Of a stretch of DNA of 58,455 nucleotides, positions 18,824 to 26,912 are shown in pieces. The DNA is from an uncultured Mediterranea sp. GTDB taxonomy: Bacteria > Bacteroidota > Bacteroidia > Bacteroidales > Bacteroidaceae. The translations under genes were made by a program, and so were the position numbers. The stretch lies in NCBI GenBank assembly GCA_945641355.1, contig CALZEQ010000017.1, forward strand, positions 1 to 58,455, in the 5' to 3' direction. The notes below the pieces were generated by a model. That model saw only the letters and a list, made by a program, of their open reading frames with translations, was not told the DNA's origin and made no database searches. How positions within the stretch are numbered: the stretch's first letter is position 1; every line of letters begins with the position of its first letter.

Positions 18824-19972
18824 TTAGAGCACCCCTTTGGAGGAGGGCAGTTCGTAGTGATAGATGTCACGCTTCACAGCCATCTTCAGCGCACGGGCCA
18901 GTGCCTTGAAGATGCCCTCTATCTTGTGATGCTCGTTCGTCCCCTCGGCACGGATATTCAGATTCATGCGGGCTGCATCGCTCAGCGACTTGAAGAAGTG
19001 CATGAACAGCTCGGTAGGTACATCCCCTACCCGTTCGCGGTGGAAGTCGGCCTGCCACACTAACCAGGGACGTCCGCCAAAGTCGAGGCAAACCTGACAC
19101 AGGCAGTCGTCCATGGGCAGTGCATACCCATACCGCTCCACGCCCCGCTTGCTGCCCAAAGCCTGATAGAGACAGTCGCCCAGTGCCAGAGCCGTGTCTT
19201 CCACGGTGTGATGCTCGTCTACGTTCAGGTCGCCCTTCACCCGGATGGCCAGGTCCAGCCCGCCATGCTTGCCTATCTGCTCCAGCATGTGGTCGAAGAA
19301 TCCCAAACCCGTCTGGATGTCGCACCGGCCGTGCCCGTCCAGATTCAGCCGGATGAACACGTCGGTCTCCTTGGTGGTACGGCGCACCTCCGCCGTACGT
19401 TCACCGGCAAAGAGGAATTCCGCCACGCGGTCCCAGTCGGCAGTGGCCAGCGCACAGACCGCACGCAGTTCGTCCGCCGTGGCACTGCCCTCTCCTCCTT
19501 CTGCCTGCAGACACGACGTGTCGTCCTGCAGCAGGATGGCCCGGCAGCCCAGGTTGCGTGCCAGTTCCACGTCGGTACGGCGATCACCTATGACGTAGCT
19601 TCCAGCCAAGTCATAGTCCGGATTCTCCAGATAACGAGTCAGCATCCCCGTGCGCGGTTTGCGTGTGGGAGCGTTGTCGGCAGGCATACTGCGGTCTATG
19701 CAGATGTCGTCAAAGGTGATGCCTTCGCCGGCCAGTGTCTTCAGCATCAGGTTGTGGGCCGGCCAGAAGGTCTCTTCCGGAAAGGAGGAGGTGCCCAGCC
19801 CATCCTGATTGGTCACCATCACAAATTCAAAGTCCAGCTTGCTGCGGATGAAGCCCAGGTTGCGCATCACCTTTGGATAGAACTCCAGTTTCTCCAGCGA
19901 GTCCAGCTGGTAGTCCGTAGGAGGCTCGATGACGAGCGTACCGTCACGGTCAATAAACAGTATCTTTTTCAT
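18824..19972 (-). CDS. hisB: bifunctional histidinol-phosphatase / imidazoleglycerol-phosphate dehydratase
   Basis: A 382-residue fusion. Residues 1-165 are a HAD phosphatase ([27 protein letters not shown]) that dephosphorylates L-histidinol phosphate. Residues about 185-382 are imidazoleglycerol-phosphate dehydratase ([46 protein letters not shown]) with its manganese-binding histidines. The fused form is also found in enterobacteria. It is the last gene of the his cluster, 48 bp after hisC. Confidence 0.97.
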   Translation of the reverse strand: MKKILFIDRDGTLVIEPPTDYQLDSLEKLEFYPKVMRNLGFIRSKLDFEFVMVTNQDGLGTSSFPEETFWPAHNLMLKTLAGEGITFDDICIDRSMPADNAPTRKPRTGMLTRYLENPDYDLAGSYVIGDRRTDVELARNLGCRAILLQDDTSCLQAEGGEGSATADELRAVCALATADWDRVAEFLFAGERTAEVRRTTKETDVFIRLNLDGHGRCDIQTGLGFFDHMLEQIGKHGGLDLAIRVKGDLNVDEHHTVEDTALALGDCLYQALGSKRGVERYGYALPMDDCLCQVCLDFGGRPWLVWQADFHRERVGDVPTELFMHFFKSLSDAARMNLNIRAEGTNEHHKIEGIFKALARALKMAVKRDIYHYELPSSKGVL

Positions 19973-20020
19973 TCCTTTTTTTTCATTTCGTTACATATAC
20001 TTGCGTAGGGATATTTTGCG

Positions 20021-21061
20021 TCAGGCATCGTATTGCCTGAGGGCCTCTAACAGCTGCTCGTTCTCCGGCCGGGTGCCTACCGTAATGCGGAGGCAGTTGC
20101 CGCAGAGTGTCACATTGTGACGGTTGCGCACAATGATGCCCTTGCCCACTAAGTAGCGATAGATGCGCACGGCATCGGTGACACGCACCAGAAAGAAGTT
20201 GGCATCCGAAGGGAAGAGCTTTACCGTACAAGGCAGCTTGGCCAGCTCTGCTCCCAACCGGCTCCGTTCCTCCTTCAGGGTCCCCACCCACTGCGCGATT
20301 TCGTAATGACGGTGCAGCATCTCCATGGCCTGTCGCTGGGTCAGCTCGTTCACGTTGTAGGGATACTTTATCTTGTTCAGGATGGCGATGATGTCAGGCG
20401 AAGCAAAAGCCATGCCCAGACGGATAGCCGCACATCCCCACGCCTTTGAGAAGGTCTGCAGCACCACCAGATTGGGGTACCGGGGCAGTTCGGAGAGGAA
20501 GGAGGGAGCCTCGGAGAAGTCGTTGTAGGCTTCGTCCAGCACCACCAACCCCTCAAACCGCTCTATCAGCCGTTCTATCTCGGGGCGGGACAGGTCGTTG
20601 CCCGTCGGGTTGTTGGGCGAGCAGAGGAAGATGAGCTTGGTGTGCTCATCGGCTGCAGCCAGCAGCTTGTCGGCCCTGAAGGAGAAGTCCTCCTCTAACG
20701 GCACCTTCCGATAAGCCACGTCGTTCACCTCGGCACAGACCTGATACATACCGTAGGTAGGGTCGATGGCCACTACATTGTCCACAGCGGGACAGCAGAA
20801 GGCACGCATCAGCAGGTCGATGGCCTCATCACTTCCGTTGCCCAGGAAGATGGACTCCACAGGCAGCCGTTTGATGGGAGCCAATATCCGTTTCACCTCC
20901 CGCTGCAACGGGTCGGGATAGCGGTTGTGTGGCACGTTATAGGGATTCTCGTTGGCATCCAGAAAGACAGTTGCGTCGGCTCCGTTGTACTCGTCGCGTG
21001 CCGATGCGTAGGGTTTCAGCCGCCACACGTTGGGGCGGGTCAGTTGTTCCAGTGGTCGCAT
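20021..21061 (-). CDS. hisC: histidinol-phosphate aminotransferase
   Basis: A 346-residue class I/II PLP-dependent aminotransferase that converts imidazole-acetol phosphate to histidinol phosphate. The pyridoxal lysine is in [14 protein letters not shown], with the HisC features [24 protein letters not shown] and [11 protein letters not shown]. The length fits HisC. It starts 12 bp after hisD, consistent with coupled transcription. Confidence 0.97.
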   Translation of the reverse strand: MRPLEQLTRPNVWRLKPYASARDEYNGADATVFLDANENPYNVPHNRYPDPLQREVKRILAPIKRLPVESIFLGNGSDEAIDLLMRAFCCPAVDNVVAIDPTYGMYQVCAEVNDVAYRKVPLEEDFSFRADKLLAAADEHTKLIFLCSPNNPTGNDLSRPEIERLIERFEGLVVLDEAYNDFSEAPSFLSELPRYPNLVVLQTFSKAWGCAAIRLGMAFASPDIIAILNKIKYPYNVNELTQRQAMEMLHRHYEIAQWVGTLKEERSRLGAELAKLPCTVKLFPSDANFFLVRVTDAVRIYRYLVGKGIIVRNRHNVTLCGNCLRITVGTRPENEQLLEALRQYDA

Positions 21062-21073
21062 AGTTCGTGTTGT

Positions 21074-22366
21074 TTATGAGTTGTTATTGATAGTCGCCAA
21101 TCGCACGGTCACTGCCCGGCGGTGTGCATCCAGCTGTTCGTTGGCCGCCATCACCTCGATGGCCGGGCCGATGGCACGCAGGCCGTCGGGACGGATTTCC
21201 TGAAAGGTAATCTTGCGGATGAAGCTGTCCAGACTGACACCGCTATAGGCACGTGCATATCCATTGGTAGGCAGGGTGTGGTTGGTACCCGAAGCATAGT
21301 CGCCTGCACTCTCCGGCGTGAGTGGTCCCAGGAACACCGACCCGGCATTCACCACGCAGTCGGCCACCTGCTCGTAGTCGGCAGTCTCTATGATGAGGTG
21401 CTCCGGCGCATAGGCATTGGTCATCCGCAGGGCCGTCTCCCTATCGGGCACCACTATCAGCTTGCTCTGTTCCAGTGCCTTTCGGGCAATCTCCTTGCGG
21501 GGCAACAGCTCCAGCTGACGTTCCACCTCCTCCTTCACCGCCTGCATCAGACGGAGCGAGGTGGTTATCAGCACGGCCTGACTGTCCGTCCCGTGTTCGG
21601 CCTGGCTCAACAGGTCGGCTGCCACAAACACGGGATTGGCCGTGTCGTCGGCCAGCACCTCCACTTCCGAGGGACCTGCCGGCATGTCGATGGCTACATC
21701 GCGCAGGCTCACCAACTGCTTGGCAGCCGTGACATACTGATTGCCCGGGCCGAAAATCTTATACACCTTGGGAATGCTCTCCGTCCCGTATGCCATGGCT
21801 GCGATGGCCTGTACCCCTCCGGCCTTGAAGATACGGCTCACGCCGGCCTCTTTGGCGGCAAACAGCACGGCGGGGTGTACACATCCGTCGCGTCCCGGCG
21901 GCGTACAAAGCACCACCTCACCACAGCCGGCGATGCGGGCGGGCACCGCCAGCATCAGTACGGTGGAGAAGAGGGGGGCCGTGCCACCGGGTATGTAGAG
22001 CCCCACCCTTTCGATGGGGACAGCCCGCTGCCAGCAGGTCACCCCGGGTTGCGTCTCCACCTTTCGGCTCTGAAAACGCTGCGCCTGGTGAAACGTCTCT
22101 ATGTTCTGCCGGGCCAGCCGGATGGCCTGCTTCAGCGTATCGTCCAGGCTGGCTTCGGCCTGCTGCATCTCCTCTTCGGTCACGGCCAATGTAGTAAGGC
22201 ATACCTTGTCAAACTGCGCTTCGTAAGCCAGCACGGCACGGTCGCCCTCGGCACGTACCCGGTCGATGATGCCCCGCACGGTATCAAACAGATTCTCGGT
22301 CTCCAGGGTGGGACGCTTCAGCAGTTCGGCCCATTGTCCCGGTTCAGGATTGATTGTTAGTATCAT
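21074..22366 (-). CDS. hisD: histidinol dehydrogenase
   Basis: A 430-residue enzyme catalysing the last two steps to L-histidine, from L-histidinol with two NAD. Signatures are GLYIPGGTAPLFSTVLM, IFGPGNQYVTAAKQLV, DMPAGPSEVEVLAD with the zinc-region sequence DLLSQAEHGTDSQAVL, and APEHLIIET. The length is normal. It starts 24 bp after hisG. Confidence 0.97.
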   Translation of the reverse strand: MILTINPEPGQWAELLKRPTLETENLFDTVRGIIDRVRAEGDRAVLAYEAQFDKVCLTTLAVTEEEMQQAEASLDDTLKQAIRLARQNIETFHQAQRFQSRKVETQPGVTCWQRAVPIERVGLYIPGGTAPLFSTVLMLAVPARIAGCGEVVLCTPPGRDGCVHPAVLFAAKEAGVSRIFKAGGVQAIAAMAYGTESIPKVYKIFGPGNQYVTAAKQLVSLRDVAIDMPAGPSEVEVLADDTANPVFVAADLLSQAEHGTDSQAVLITTSLRLMQAVKEEVERQLELLPRKEIARKALEQSKLIVVPDRETALRMTNAYAPEHLIIETADYEQVADCVVNAGSVFLGPLTPESAGDYASGTNHTLPTNGYARAYSGVSLDSFIRKITFQEIRPDGLRAIGPAIEVMAANEQLDAHRRAVTVRLATINNNS

Positions 22367-22390
22367 CGCTGGTTCCTCCTTCCTTTTTCG

Positions 22391-23242
22391 TTACAATATC
22401 ATCTTCTCGATGGGCAGCACCAGGATGCCTTCCGCTCCCAACGCCTTCAGTTTGCCTATAATCTCCCAAAAACACTGCTCGTCCAGCACCGTGTGTACAG
22501 AGCACCAGCCCCGTTGTGCCAGCGGCATCACGGTGGGGCTCTTCATGCCGGGCAGGATGGCCACTATCTGGTCCACCTTTCCCTGCGGCACATTCATCAG
22601 CACATATTTCTTGTCTTCGGCCGTCTTCACCGCATTCATGCGGAACAGCAGTTCGCGCAGCACCTCACGTTTCTCGTCACTCAGCTGACGGTTGCCTATC
22701 AGCAGTGCCTCCGACTTCATCACCACCTCTACCTCCTTCAGACGGTTGCTCACCAGCGTAGATCCGGAGCTTACGATGTCGAAGATGGCATCGGCCAGCC
22801 CAATGCCGGGAGCCACTTCCACCGATCCGGTGATGACGTGTATCTCGGCCTTCACGCCTTTCGACTTCAGAAAGTTGGAGAGGATATGCGGATAGGACGT
22901 GGCTATCCGTCGTCCCTCAAACCACTGCACGCCGGGATAGTCCACATCCTTGGGCATGGCCAGCGACAGGCGGCACTTACTGAATCCGAGCCGCTTCACA
23001 ATCTCGGCATCTTCGTTGCGTTCTACGAACTCATTCTCCCCCACAATGCCGATATCGGCCACACCGGTAGCCACCGACTGCGGGATATCATCGTCGCGCA
23101 AGAAGAGGACCTCCAGCGGGAAGTTAGAGGATTGTACCAACAGCGTACGCTTCATGGCACTGAGTTTGATGTCCGACTCTTCCAGGAAGGACATCGTTTC
23201 GTCATACAGACGACCTTTGGCTTGTACTGCAATTCTTAACAT
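22391..23242 (-). CDS. hisG: ATP phosphoribosyltransferase (long form)
   Basis: A 283-residue HisG, the committed and histidine-inhibited step, joining ATP and PRPP. The catalytic part runs MLRIAVQAKGRL to about residue 210 (GVADIGIVGENEF, TGSVEVAPGIGLADAIFDIVSSGSTL) and a C-terminal ACT-like regulatory domain occupies the last 75 residues, so this is the long hexameric form without HisZ. ATG 23242 is chosen because it gives the usual N-terminus; a longer frame to 23305 runs into the attenuator terminator. First enzyme gene of the operon. Confidence 0.96.
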   Translation of the reverse strand: MLRIAVQAKGRLYDETMSFLEESDIKLSAMKRTLLVQSSNFPLEVLFLRDDDIPQSVATGVADIGIVGENEFVERNEDAEIVKRLGFSKCRLSLAMPKDVDYPGVQWFEGRRIATSYPHILSNFLKSKGVKAEIHVITGSVEVAPGIGLADAIFDIVSSGSTLVSNRLKEVEVVMKSEALLIGNRQLSDEKREVLRELLFRMNAVKTAEDKKYVLMNVPQGKVDQIVAILPGMKSPTVMPLAQRGWCSVHTVLDEQCFWEIIGKLKALGAEGILVLPIEKMIL

Positions 23243-23273
23243 CATGCTATCTGTTATTTCGTTATCGTTATCA

Positions 23274-23309
23274 AAACAAAAAAGGCTTGCCTTTGACATC
23301 GGCAAGCCT
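23274..23309 (-). terminator. his operon attenuator terminator
   Basis: On the transcript AGGCTTGCC (23301-23309) pairs perfectly with GGCAAGCCT (23283-23291) over a 9-nt loop and is followed at once by TTTTTTGTTTTG. It lies between the His-rich leader frame and hisG, so termination here would cut off hisGDCB. It has the form of a strong intrinsic terminator. Confidence 0.93.
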
Positions 23310-23340
23310 CATGCTTTATCTTTCCATCGTGCATACACCA

Positions 23341-23403
23341 TCACGCCCACCGAGTCTGTTCGTCAGGATAATGATGATGATGATGTGCTACGATATACTT
23401 CAT
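23341..23403 (-). CDS. hisL: histidine leader peptide of the his operon
   Basis: A 20-codon frame, ATG at 23403 to TGA at 23341, reads MKYIVA, HHHHH, YPDEQTRWA. Five consecutive CAT codons sit just before the attenuator terminator (31 nt between the stop and the stem) and directly after a strong promoter. This is the classic arrangement for translation-coupled attenuation: with little charged tRNA-His the ribosome stalls on the His run and the terminator should not form. The symbol follows enterobacterial use; the peptide has no sequence homology requirement beyond the His run. Confidence 0.92.
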   Translation of the reverse strand: MKYIVAHHHHHYPDEQTRWA

Positions 23404-23428
23404 ATTCCTTTTTTCGTTAATTGTGCGG

Positions 23429-23460
23429 CAAAAGTATGTGTTTTCGCAGATATATCCAAA
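23429..23460 (-). promoter_or_regulatory. his operon promoter
   Basis: TTTG (23457-23460), a 20-bp spacer and TACTTTTG (23429-23436) match the Bacteroides promoter pattern without mismatch on the minus strand. The start of transcription would be about 23422, some 20 nt before the leader-peptide ATG. Confidence 0.88.
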
Positions 23461-23551
23461 CAATTATCACAAAATGTGCAGAAAAACTTTCAAATTCACT
23501 GATTCAGGCCGTCGAATGTTCCGAAACAGAAACCATTGCCCGTCCCTCGTT

Positions 23552-24043
23552 TCAAAGCAGCGGCAACAGTTCGTCAGGCTCTACGTCGCAATGCTGGAAG
23601 CATAGCTCAGCCTCTGCCTTCTCCTTCGGATAGGTGAAGTAGGTACAAGTGGCTTCGGTACACAGTTCCCCCTTATTGTTGTACAGACGGGCCTCTATCA
23701 GGGCAATGTTTCGCTTCTGCTCCTTCAGCGAAGCCCGCAGCACTACGTGTGTATCGTTAGTAGAGATGGACTTGCGGAATCGGGTCTCCATCTTCGAGGT
23801 GACTCCTGCCGTCTGCAACTTGCGGAACACCACCCACCCACAAATCTCGTCGAGCAGTACCGACTGGATGCCTCCGTGCAGTGTGTTGAGCCACCCTTGA
23901 AACTCAGGACGGGGTTTCCAGATGCATACCACTTCGTCACCGTCCTCATAAAACTCCATTCTCACCCCTGCCTCATTGTCCGGCGAGCACCCGAAGCAGT
24001 TGTATCCCTGCATTCCCTTCCACGGATTGATTATCTTCTTCAT
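23552..24043 (-). CDS. PaaI-family hot-dog thioesterase
   Basis: A 163-residue single hot-dog domain protein of the PaaI/YiiD-like thioesterase group. It has NTLHGGIQSVLLDEICGW, in which the HGG turn and the acidic residue on the long helix form the expected active-site region. It probably hydrolyses an acyl-CoA; the substrate is not evident. There is an N-terminal CFGCSPDN segment typical of this subgroup. It is a single gene with its own -7 box upstream, downstream of nothing on its strand. Confidence 0.85.
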   Translation of the reverse strand: MKKIINPWKGMQGYNCFGCSPDNEAGVRMEFYEDGDEVVCIWKPRPEFQGWLNTLHGGIQSVLLDEICGWVVFRKLQTAGVTSKMETRFRKSISTNDTHVVLRASLKEQKRNIALIEARLYNNKGELCTEATCTYFTYPKEKAEAELCFQHCDVEPDELLPLL

Positions 24044-24101
24044 ACGCTATCTGTTCATTTGATCTTCGCCCTTGTTGGGGCGTTGTTTCGTTAGTATGCC
24101 A

Positions 24102-24109
24102 CAAAAATA
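24102..24109 (-). promoter_or_regulatory. -7 box for the thioesterase gene
   Basis: TATTTTTG on the minus strand is a full TAnnTTTG match 59 bp before the thioesterase start codon. No TTTG is visible at the -33 distance. Confidence 0.45.
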
Positions 24110-24142
24110 CAAAAAAGTTCGTTGTTTCTCGGAATACAGCCA

Positions 24143-24150
24143 TAGTTTTG
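24143..24150 (+). promoter_or_regulatory. -7 box before the decayed GH2 gene
   Basis: TAGTTTTG on the plus strand is a full TAnnTTTG match, 33 bp before the ATG of the GH2 remnant, and divergent from the thioesterase box. The -33 element is not clear. Confidence 0.4.
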
Positions 24151-24183
24151 CAGCAGAATGTACAACAACAAACGATTCAATCT

Positions 24184-24909
24184 ATGATGAAAAACAGACT
24201 TATGGCTCTTTGCCTGACTGCAGGCAGCTTGCTGGCCATGCAGGCGCAAGAGATTCCCCTGGTAAGCAACATTTATGGCAGAGCAAACACCACGACGCTG
24301 AACGGACAGTGGCACTACATTGTGGATGTGCAAGAGCGTGGCTACTACGACTACCGGATGAACGAAGACCGCTACGGATTCTTCCGCGACGCACACCAGC
24401 GTTCCAAACTCGACCTGGTGGAGTACAACTTCGACACCAGTCCGCAGATGGCCATTCCCGGCGACTGGAACACGTAGGACAACCAACTCTTCTTCTACGA
24501 GGGCACCGTCTGGTTCCGTCGCACCTTCGATTATCAGCCCAAGGCGGGCAAGCGTACCGTACTCTACTTCGGAGCCGTGAACTACGAAGCCATCGTCTAC
24601 GTCAACGGCACCAAGATGGGCCGGCACGTGGGCGGCTTCACTCCCTTCAACTTCGACATCACCTCGGCCTTGAAACCGGGACAGAACAACGTCATTGTGA
24701 AGGTGGACAACAAGCGTGACCTGGAGAAGATTGACGGTCTGTCCGGTCTCTCTCCCTGGATTCTGATGGACTTCCGTTCGCCGGCCCGCTACCTGCCCTA
24801 TGTACAGGATTACTTCAACCGCAAGGGTCTCATCTCCCCCGAAGGCCAAAAGAAGCTCGGCTTCTACATCATGCAGCAGTACTACAAAAAGTTGATGGCT
24901 GATGATTGA
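24184..24909 (+). pseudogene. decayed GH2 beta-glycosidase (beta-galactosidase-like)
   Basis: The N-terminus is normal for an exported Bacteroides GH2 enzyme: signal peptide ending MQAQ, then YGRANTTTLNGQWHYIVD and the jelly-roll domain. An in-frame TAG at 24475-24477 follows GDWNT, where relatives read through into the same downstream sequence (LFFYEGTVWFRRTF). The frame continues through FTPFNFDITSALKPG to VKVDNKRDLEK, then jumps near 24730 to the extreme C-terminus of the catalytic barrel (LSGLSPWILMDFRSP, NRKGLISPEG). The central barrel with both catalytic glutamates is missing; about 240 of an expected 600 or more codons remain. Start is ATG 24184, or 24187. Confidence 0.9.
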
Positions 24910-24930
24910 TGATTGATTACTCTTCCCAAT

Positions 24931-24965
24931 CGCGCGCGTGCGAAAAAATATATGTGCGTGCGCGG
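24931..24965. repeat. alternating CG/TG segment, copy B
   Basis: CGCGCGCGTGCG, six A residues, then ATATGTGCGTGCGCGG. It matches the 35-bp block at 617-651 in the same orientation. Such alternating purine-pyrimidine DNA is prone to unusual helix forms; no further role can be read from it. Confidence 0.5.
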
Positions 24966-25103
24966 GTGATGGATGAAGAAAGATGAATCAGTAATCAACA
25001 ATCAGAATACTCTTCGCTATCTAAGTTCCGAAACGCCCGTTTCCGAAACAGCAGTTTCGCAACCGTGCAATAGTGCCTTTCACAACCGCTCCATACGTCT
25101 TAA

Positions 25104-25204
25104 CGAAACACAACGCAGCATGAAACGATCGTTTCATGGCTTGAAATGACCATTTCATGCCTTCATATCACCATTTCATGACGCAATACCATCTTTTTGG
25201 CTGT
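25104..25204 (-). repeat. dispersed 100-bp element, copy B (three 21-bp units)
   Basis: The reverse complement carries three 21-bp units (25159-25179, 25138-25158, 25117-25137) with the same flanks as 778-876: ACAGCCAAAAAGATGG and TATTGCG before, GCGTTGTGTTT after. The best unit, on the left here, contains the perfect palindrome CATGAAACGATCGTTTCATG. Copy number and order equal those of copy A, so the array has been copied or conserved as a unit. Confidence 0.75.
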
Positions 25205-25289
25205 AAAGAGCCGGTAACAAGCAGTTGCACCTCCTTGAAATTGTCGGATTTTTTGGAATAATCCAAAATATCAGCTTATTTTTGGGGGA

Positions 25290-25919
25290 AGCTCCGCTTG
25301 CCGACGCCTTCTATCACACCGAAAGCCTGAAGGCCGTGACCCTCTTCACCGAACCCTACACGGCTAACACCGATGCCAAAGATGCGGCTTACGGCAACGA
25401 GAGCGGCATTGCGATATCAGACAAAGGCACCACGCTCTCCATGCCGCTTCAACGTCCGTTCGCGTAATACCGCATCATCGTAGATGCCGATGAGATAGCC
25501 GAATACCTGAAAATGCGGAAGGTCAATCCGCAGGAGTTCCCGCCCATCGAGGAACTGACAGTGAGCGTGCAGTATGAGGGCTATTTCCCGTCGGGCTTCA
25601 ATGTATCGACCGAGAAGCCCAACGATGCCGTGGTTGGCATTACCTACAGCGGCTCGCTCAGTCGTTACGACGGTTCTGCCGCAGAGCTGGAACTGGCAGC
25701 GACTGGATATTGGTCAATGGCAACACCTCGTTTGTCAATGCCACGGTCATCGTCTCAGACAGCCAAGGCAATGTGATATGCCGCATCCCCGGCACGCAGA
25801 TTGACTATCGCCGCAATCAGCTCACTACCGTCAAAGGCAGGTTCCTCACCTCGGGAGCCAATAGCGGAGGCGTACACATCGACACCGAATGGGATGGGGT
25901 TTACGACGTATGGTTTTGA
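25290..25919 (+). pseudogene. broken DUF6562/fimbrillin-like protein
   Basis: The first recognisable residues are LADAFYHTESLKAVTLFTEPY; the N-terminus and signal peptide are missing. TAA interrupts at 25465-25467 (MPLQRPFA, stop, YRIIVDADEIAEYL). Near 25700 the frame changes from GSAAELELA to DWILVNGNTSFVNATV. The end (DYRRNQLTTVKGRFLT, GGVHIDTEWDGVYDVWF) resembles the C-terminal region of DUF6562/fimbrillin-like lipoproteins, and the next gene downstream is an intact member, so this is probably a dead tandem relative. It has at least three lesions. Confidence 0.75.
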
Positions 25920-25958
25920 ATCGAAATAGTAACCAACAAACAATAAAAAAGACAGATT

Positions 25959-26780
25959 ATGAAAAAGTTTCTTATATGGATGCTGGGGCTCGTGACCATG
26001 CTCTCATCGTGCAGCGAGGCCGTTGATATGCTTATCGAAGGCAACGGTGGTCAGCAGGTGACCTTCTCGCTCTCTGCCGACGGACTGGAGCAGACACGTG
26101 CCACTGCCGACGGCTTGCGCTATGTGATGGCTATCTATGATGAGACGGGTACGAACAAGGTGGTGGCAGAAACGGTCTTCGACCAGAGTACCTTCTCCGT
26201 TCGATTGGACCAAGGCAAATACACCTGCCTCTTCTGGGCGGACTATGGCAGTGCTAACTACAATGCCACAAACCTGAAAAGCGTAGTTCTGCAAGATGCA
26301 GCCACCGAAGTGGAAGCCTTCTATGCCAAGCAGGGCATCACCGTCACCGATGGAGGTACAATCAACGTCACGCTCAGCCGTGCTGTGGCAAAAGTGGCTT
26401 TGAATGAAACCGACCGATTGGTAGCAGGTTCCATCACGGTGACCTACAACGGTTTCAAGGACTTCAATGTATCTACAGGAAATGGTATCAATTCGGGAAC
26501 GCTCACCAAAACAATATCTTTTGCAAACGTCATCGAAGGCACAGTAGCTAATCCCACCAAAGTGGGCGAATTCCTACTGTTGGCTAATTCAGGTGAGAAC
26601 TATCTCAGTGACTTCAAAGTGAAGTATAACAGCGAAGCGGAAAAGACTATCACCAACGTCCCTGTACAAGCCAACTACGTGACCAACATCAACGGCAAGT
26701 TCAGTGTGAATGTGAGCCAGTCATTCTCCATCAGCATCAATGACACTTGGGCCGACACAAATAAGGAAGTTGGCATTTGA
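25959..26780 (+). CDS. DUF6562-type (fimbrillin-like) lipoprotein
   Basis: A 273-residue lipoprotein: signal peptide with lipobox LSSC (Cys 18), then a beta-rich body in two halves with RATADGLRYVMAIYD and GGTINVTLSRAVAKVALNETD, of the kind seen in DUF6562 and Mfa/Fim-like surface proteins. The C-terminus (VQANYVTNINGKFSVN) is the conserved final strand region. It is probably attached to the cell surface, perhaps as a minor pilus or adhesin-like subunit. There is no neighbouring fimbrial anchor or usher, so assembly into a pilus is not shown. Confidence 0.75.
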   Translation: MKKFLIWMLGLVTMLSSCSEAVDMLIEGNGGQQVTFSLSADGLEQTRATADGLRYVMAIYDETGTNKVVAETVFDQSTFSVRLDQGKYTCLFWADYGSANYNATNLKSVVLQDAATEVEAFYAKQGITVTDGGTINVTLSRAVAKVALNETDRLVAGSITVTYNGFKDFNVSTGNGINSGTLTKTISFANVIEGTVANPTKVGEFLLLANSGENYLSDFKVKYNSEAEKTITNVPVQANYVTNINGKFSVNVSQSFSISINDTWADTNKEVGI

Positions 26781-26800
26781 TGAAATACAAAAAACCTTTT

Positions 26801-26834
26801 CTCCGCCAGATGTTCGTATAAACATCTGGCGGAG
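26801..26834. terminator. convergent terminator between DUF6562 and fbp
   Basis: CTCCGCCAGATGTT (26801-26814) and its perfect complement (26821-26834) enclose a 6-nt loop. The minus strand continues AAAAGGTTTTTTG, suited to termination of fbp; the plus strand lacks a T-run but ends the lipoprotein transcript 20 bp after its stop. Confidence 0.75.
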
Positions 26835-26912
26835 TGTGCATTTACGTTGTTTATGCAATTCTGCCCGTTTCTATTTCGGACTTGAGGAATTGGAAAATAT
26901 ACACTGCTCCCC

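Larger units (their letters stand above)
24910..25289. other. repeat-bearing gap after the GH2 remnant
   Basis: No gene is visible. The gap begins with short GATGATT repeats, then an alternating CG/TG block (24931-24965), then the second copy of the 100-bp element (25104-25204). From about 25225 an open frame runs into the DUF6562-like remnant, but its first 20 or so codons do not look like protein. Confidence 0.6.

Noticed and set aside
21122..22360. 412-codon antisense frame over hisD
   Set aside because: Shadow frame opposite a complete HisD.
23243..23305. Longer HisG N-terminus
   Set aside because: The added codons lie in the attenuator terminator, and HisG proteins start at MLRIAVQAKGRL.
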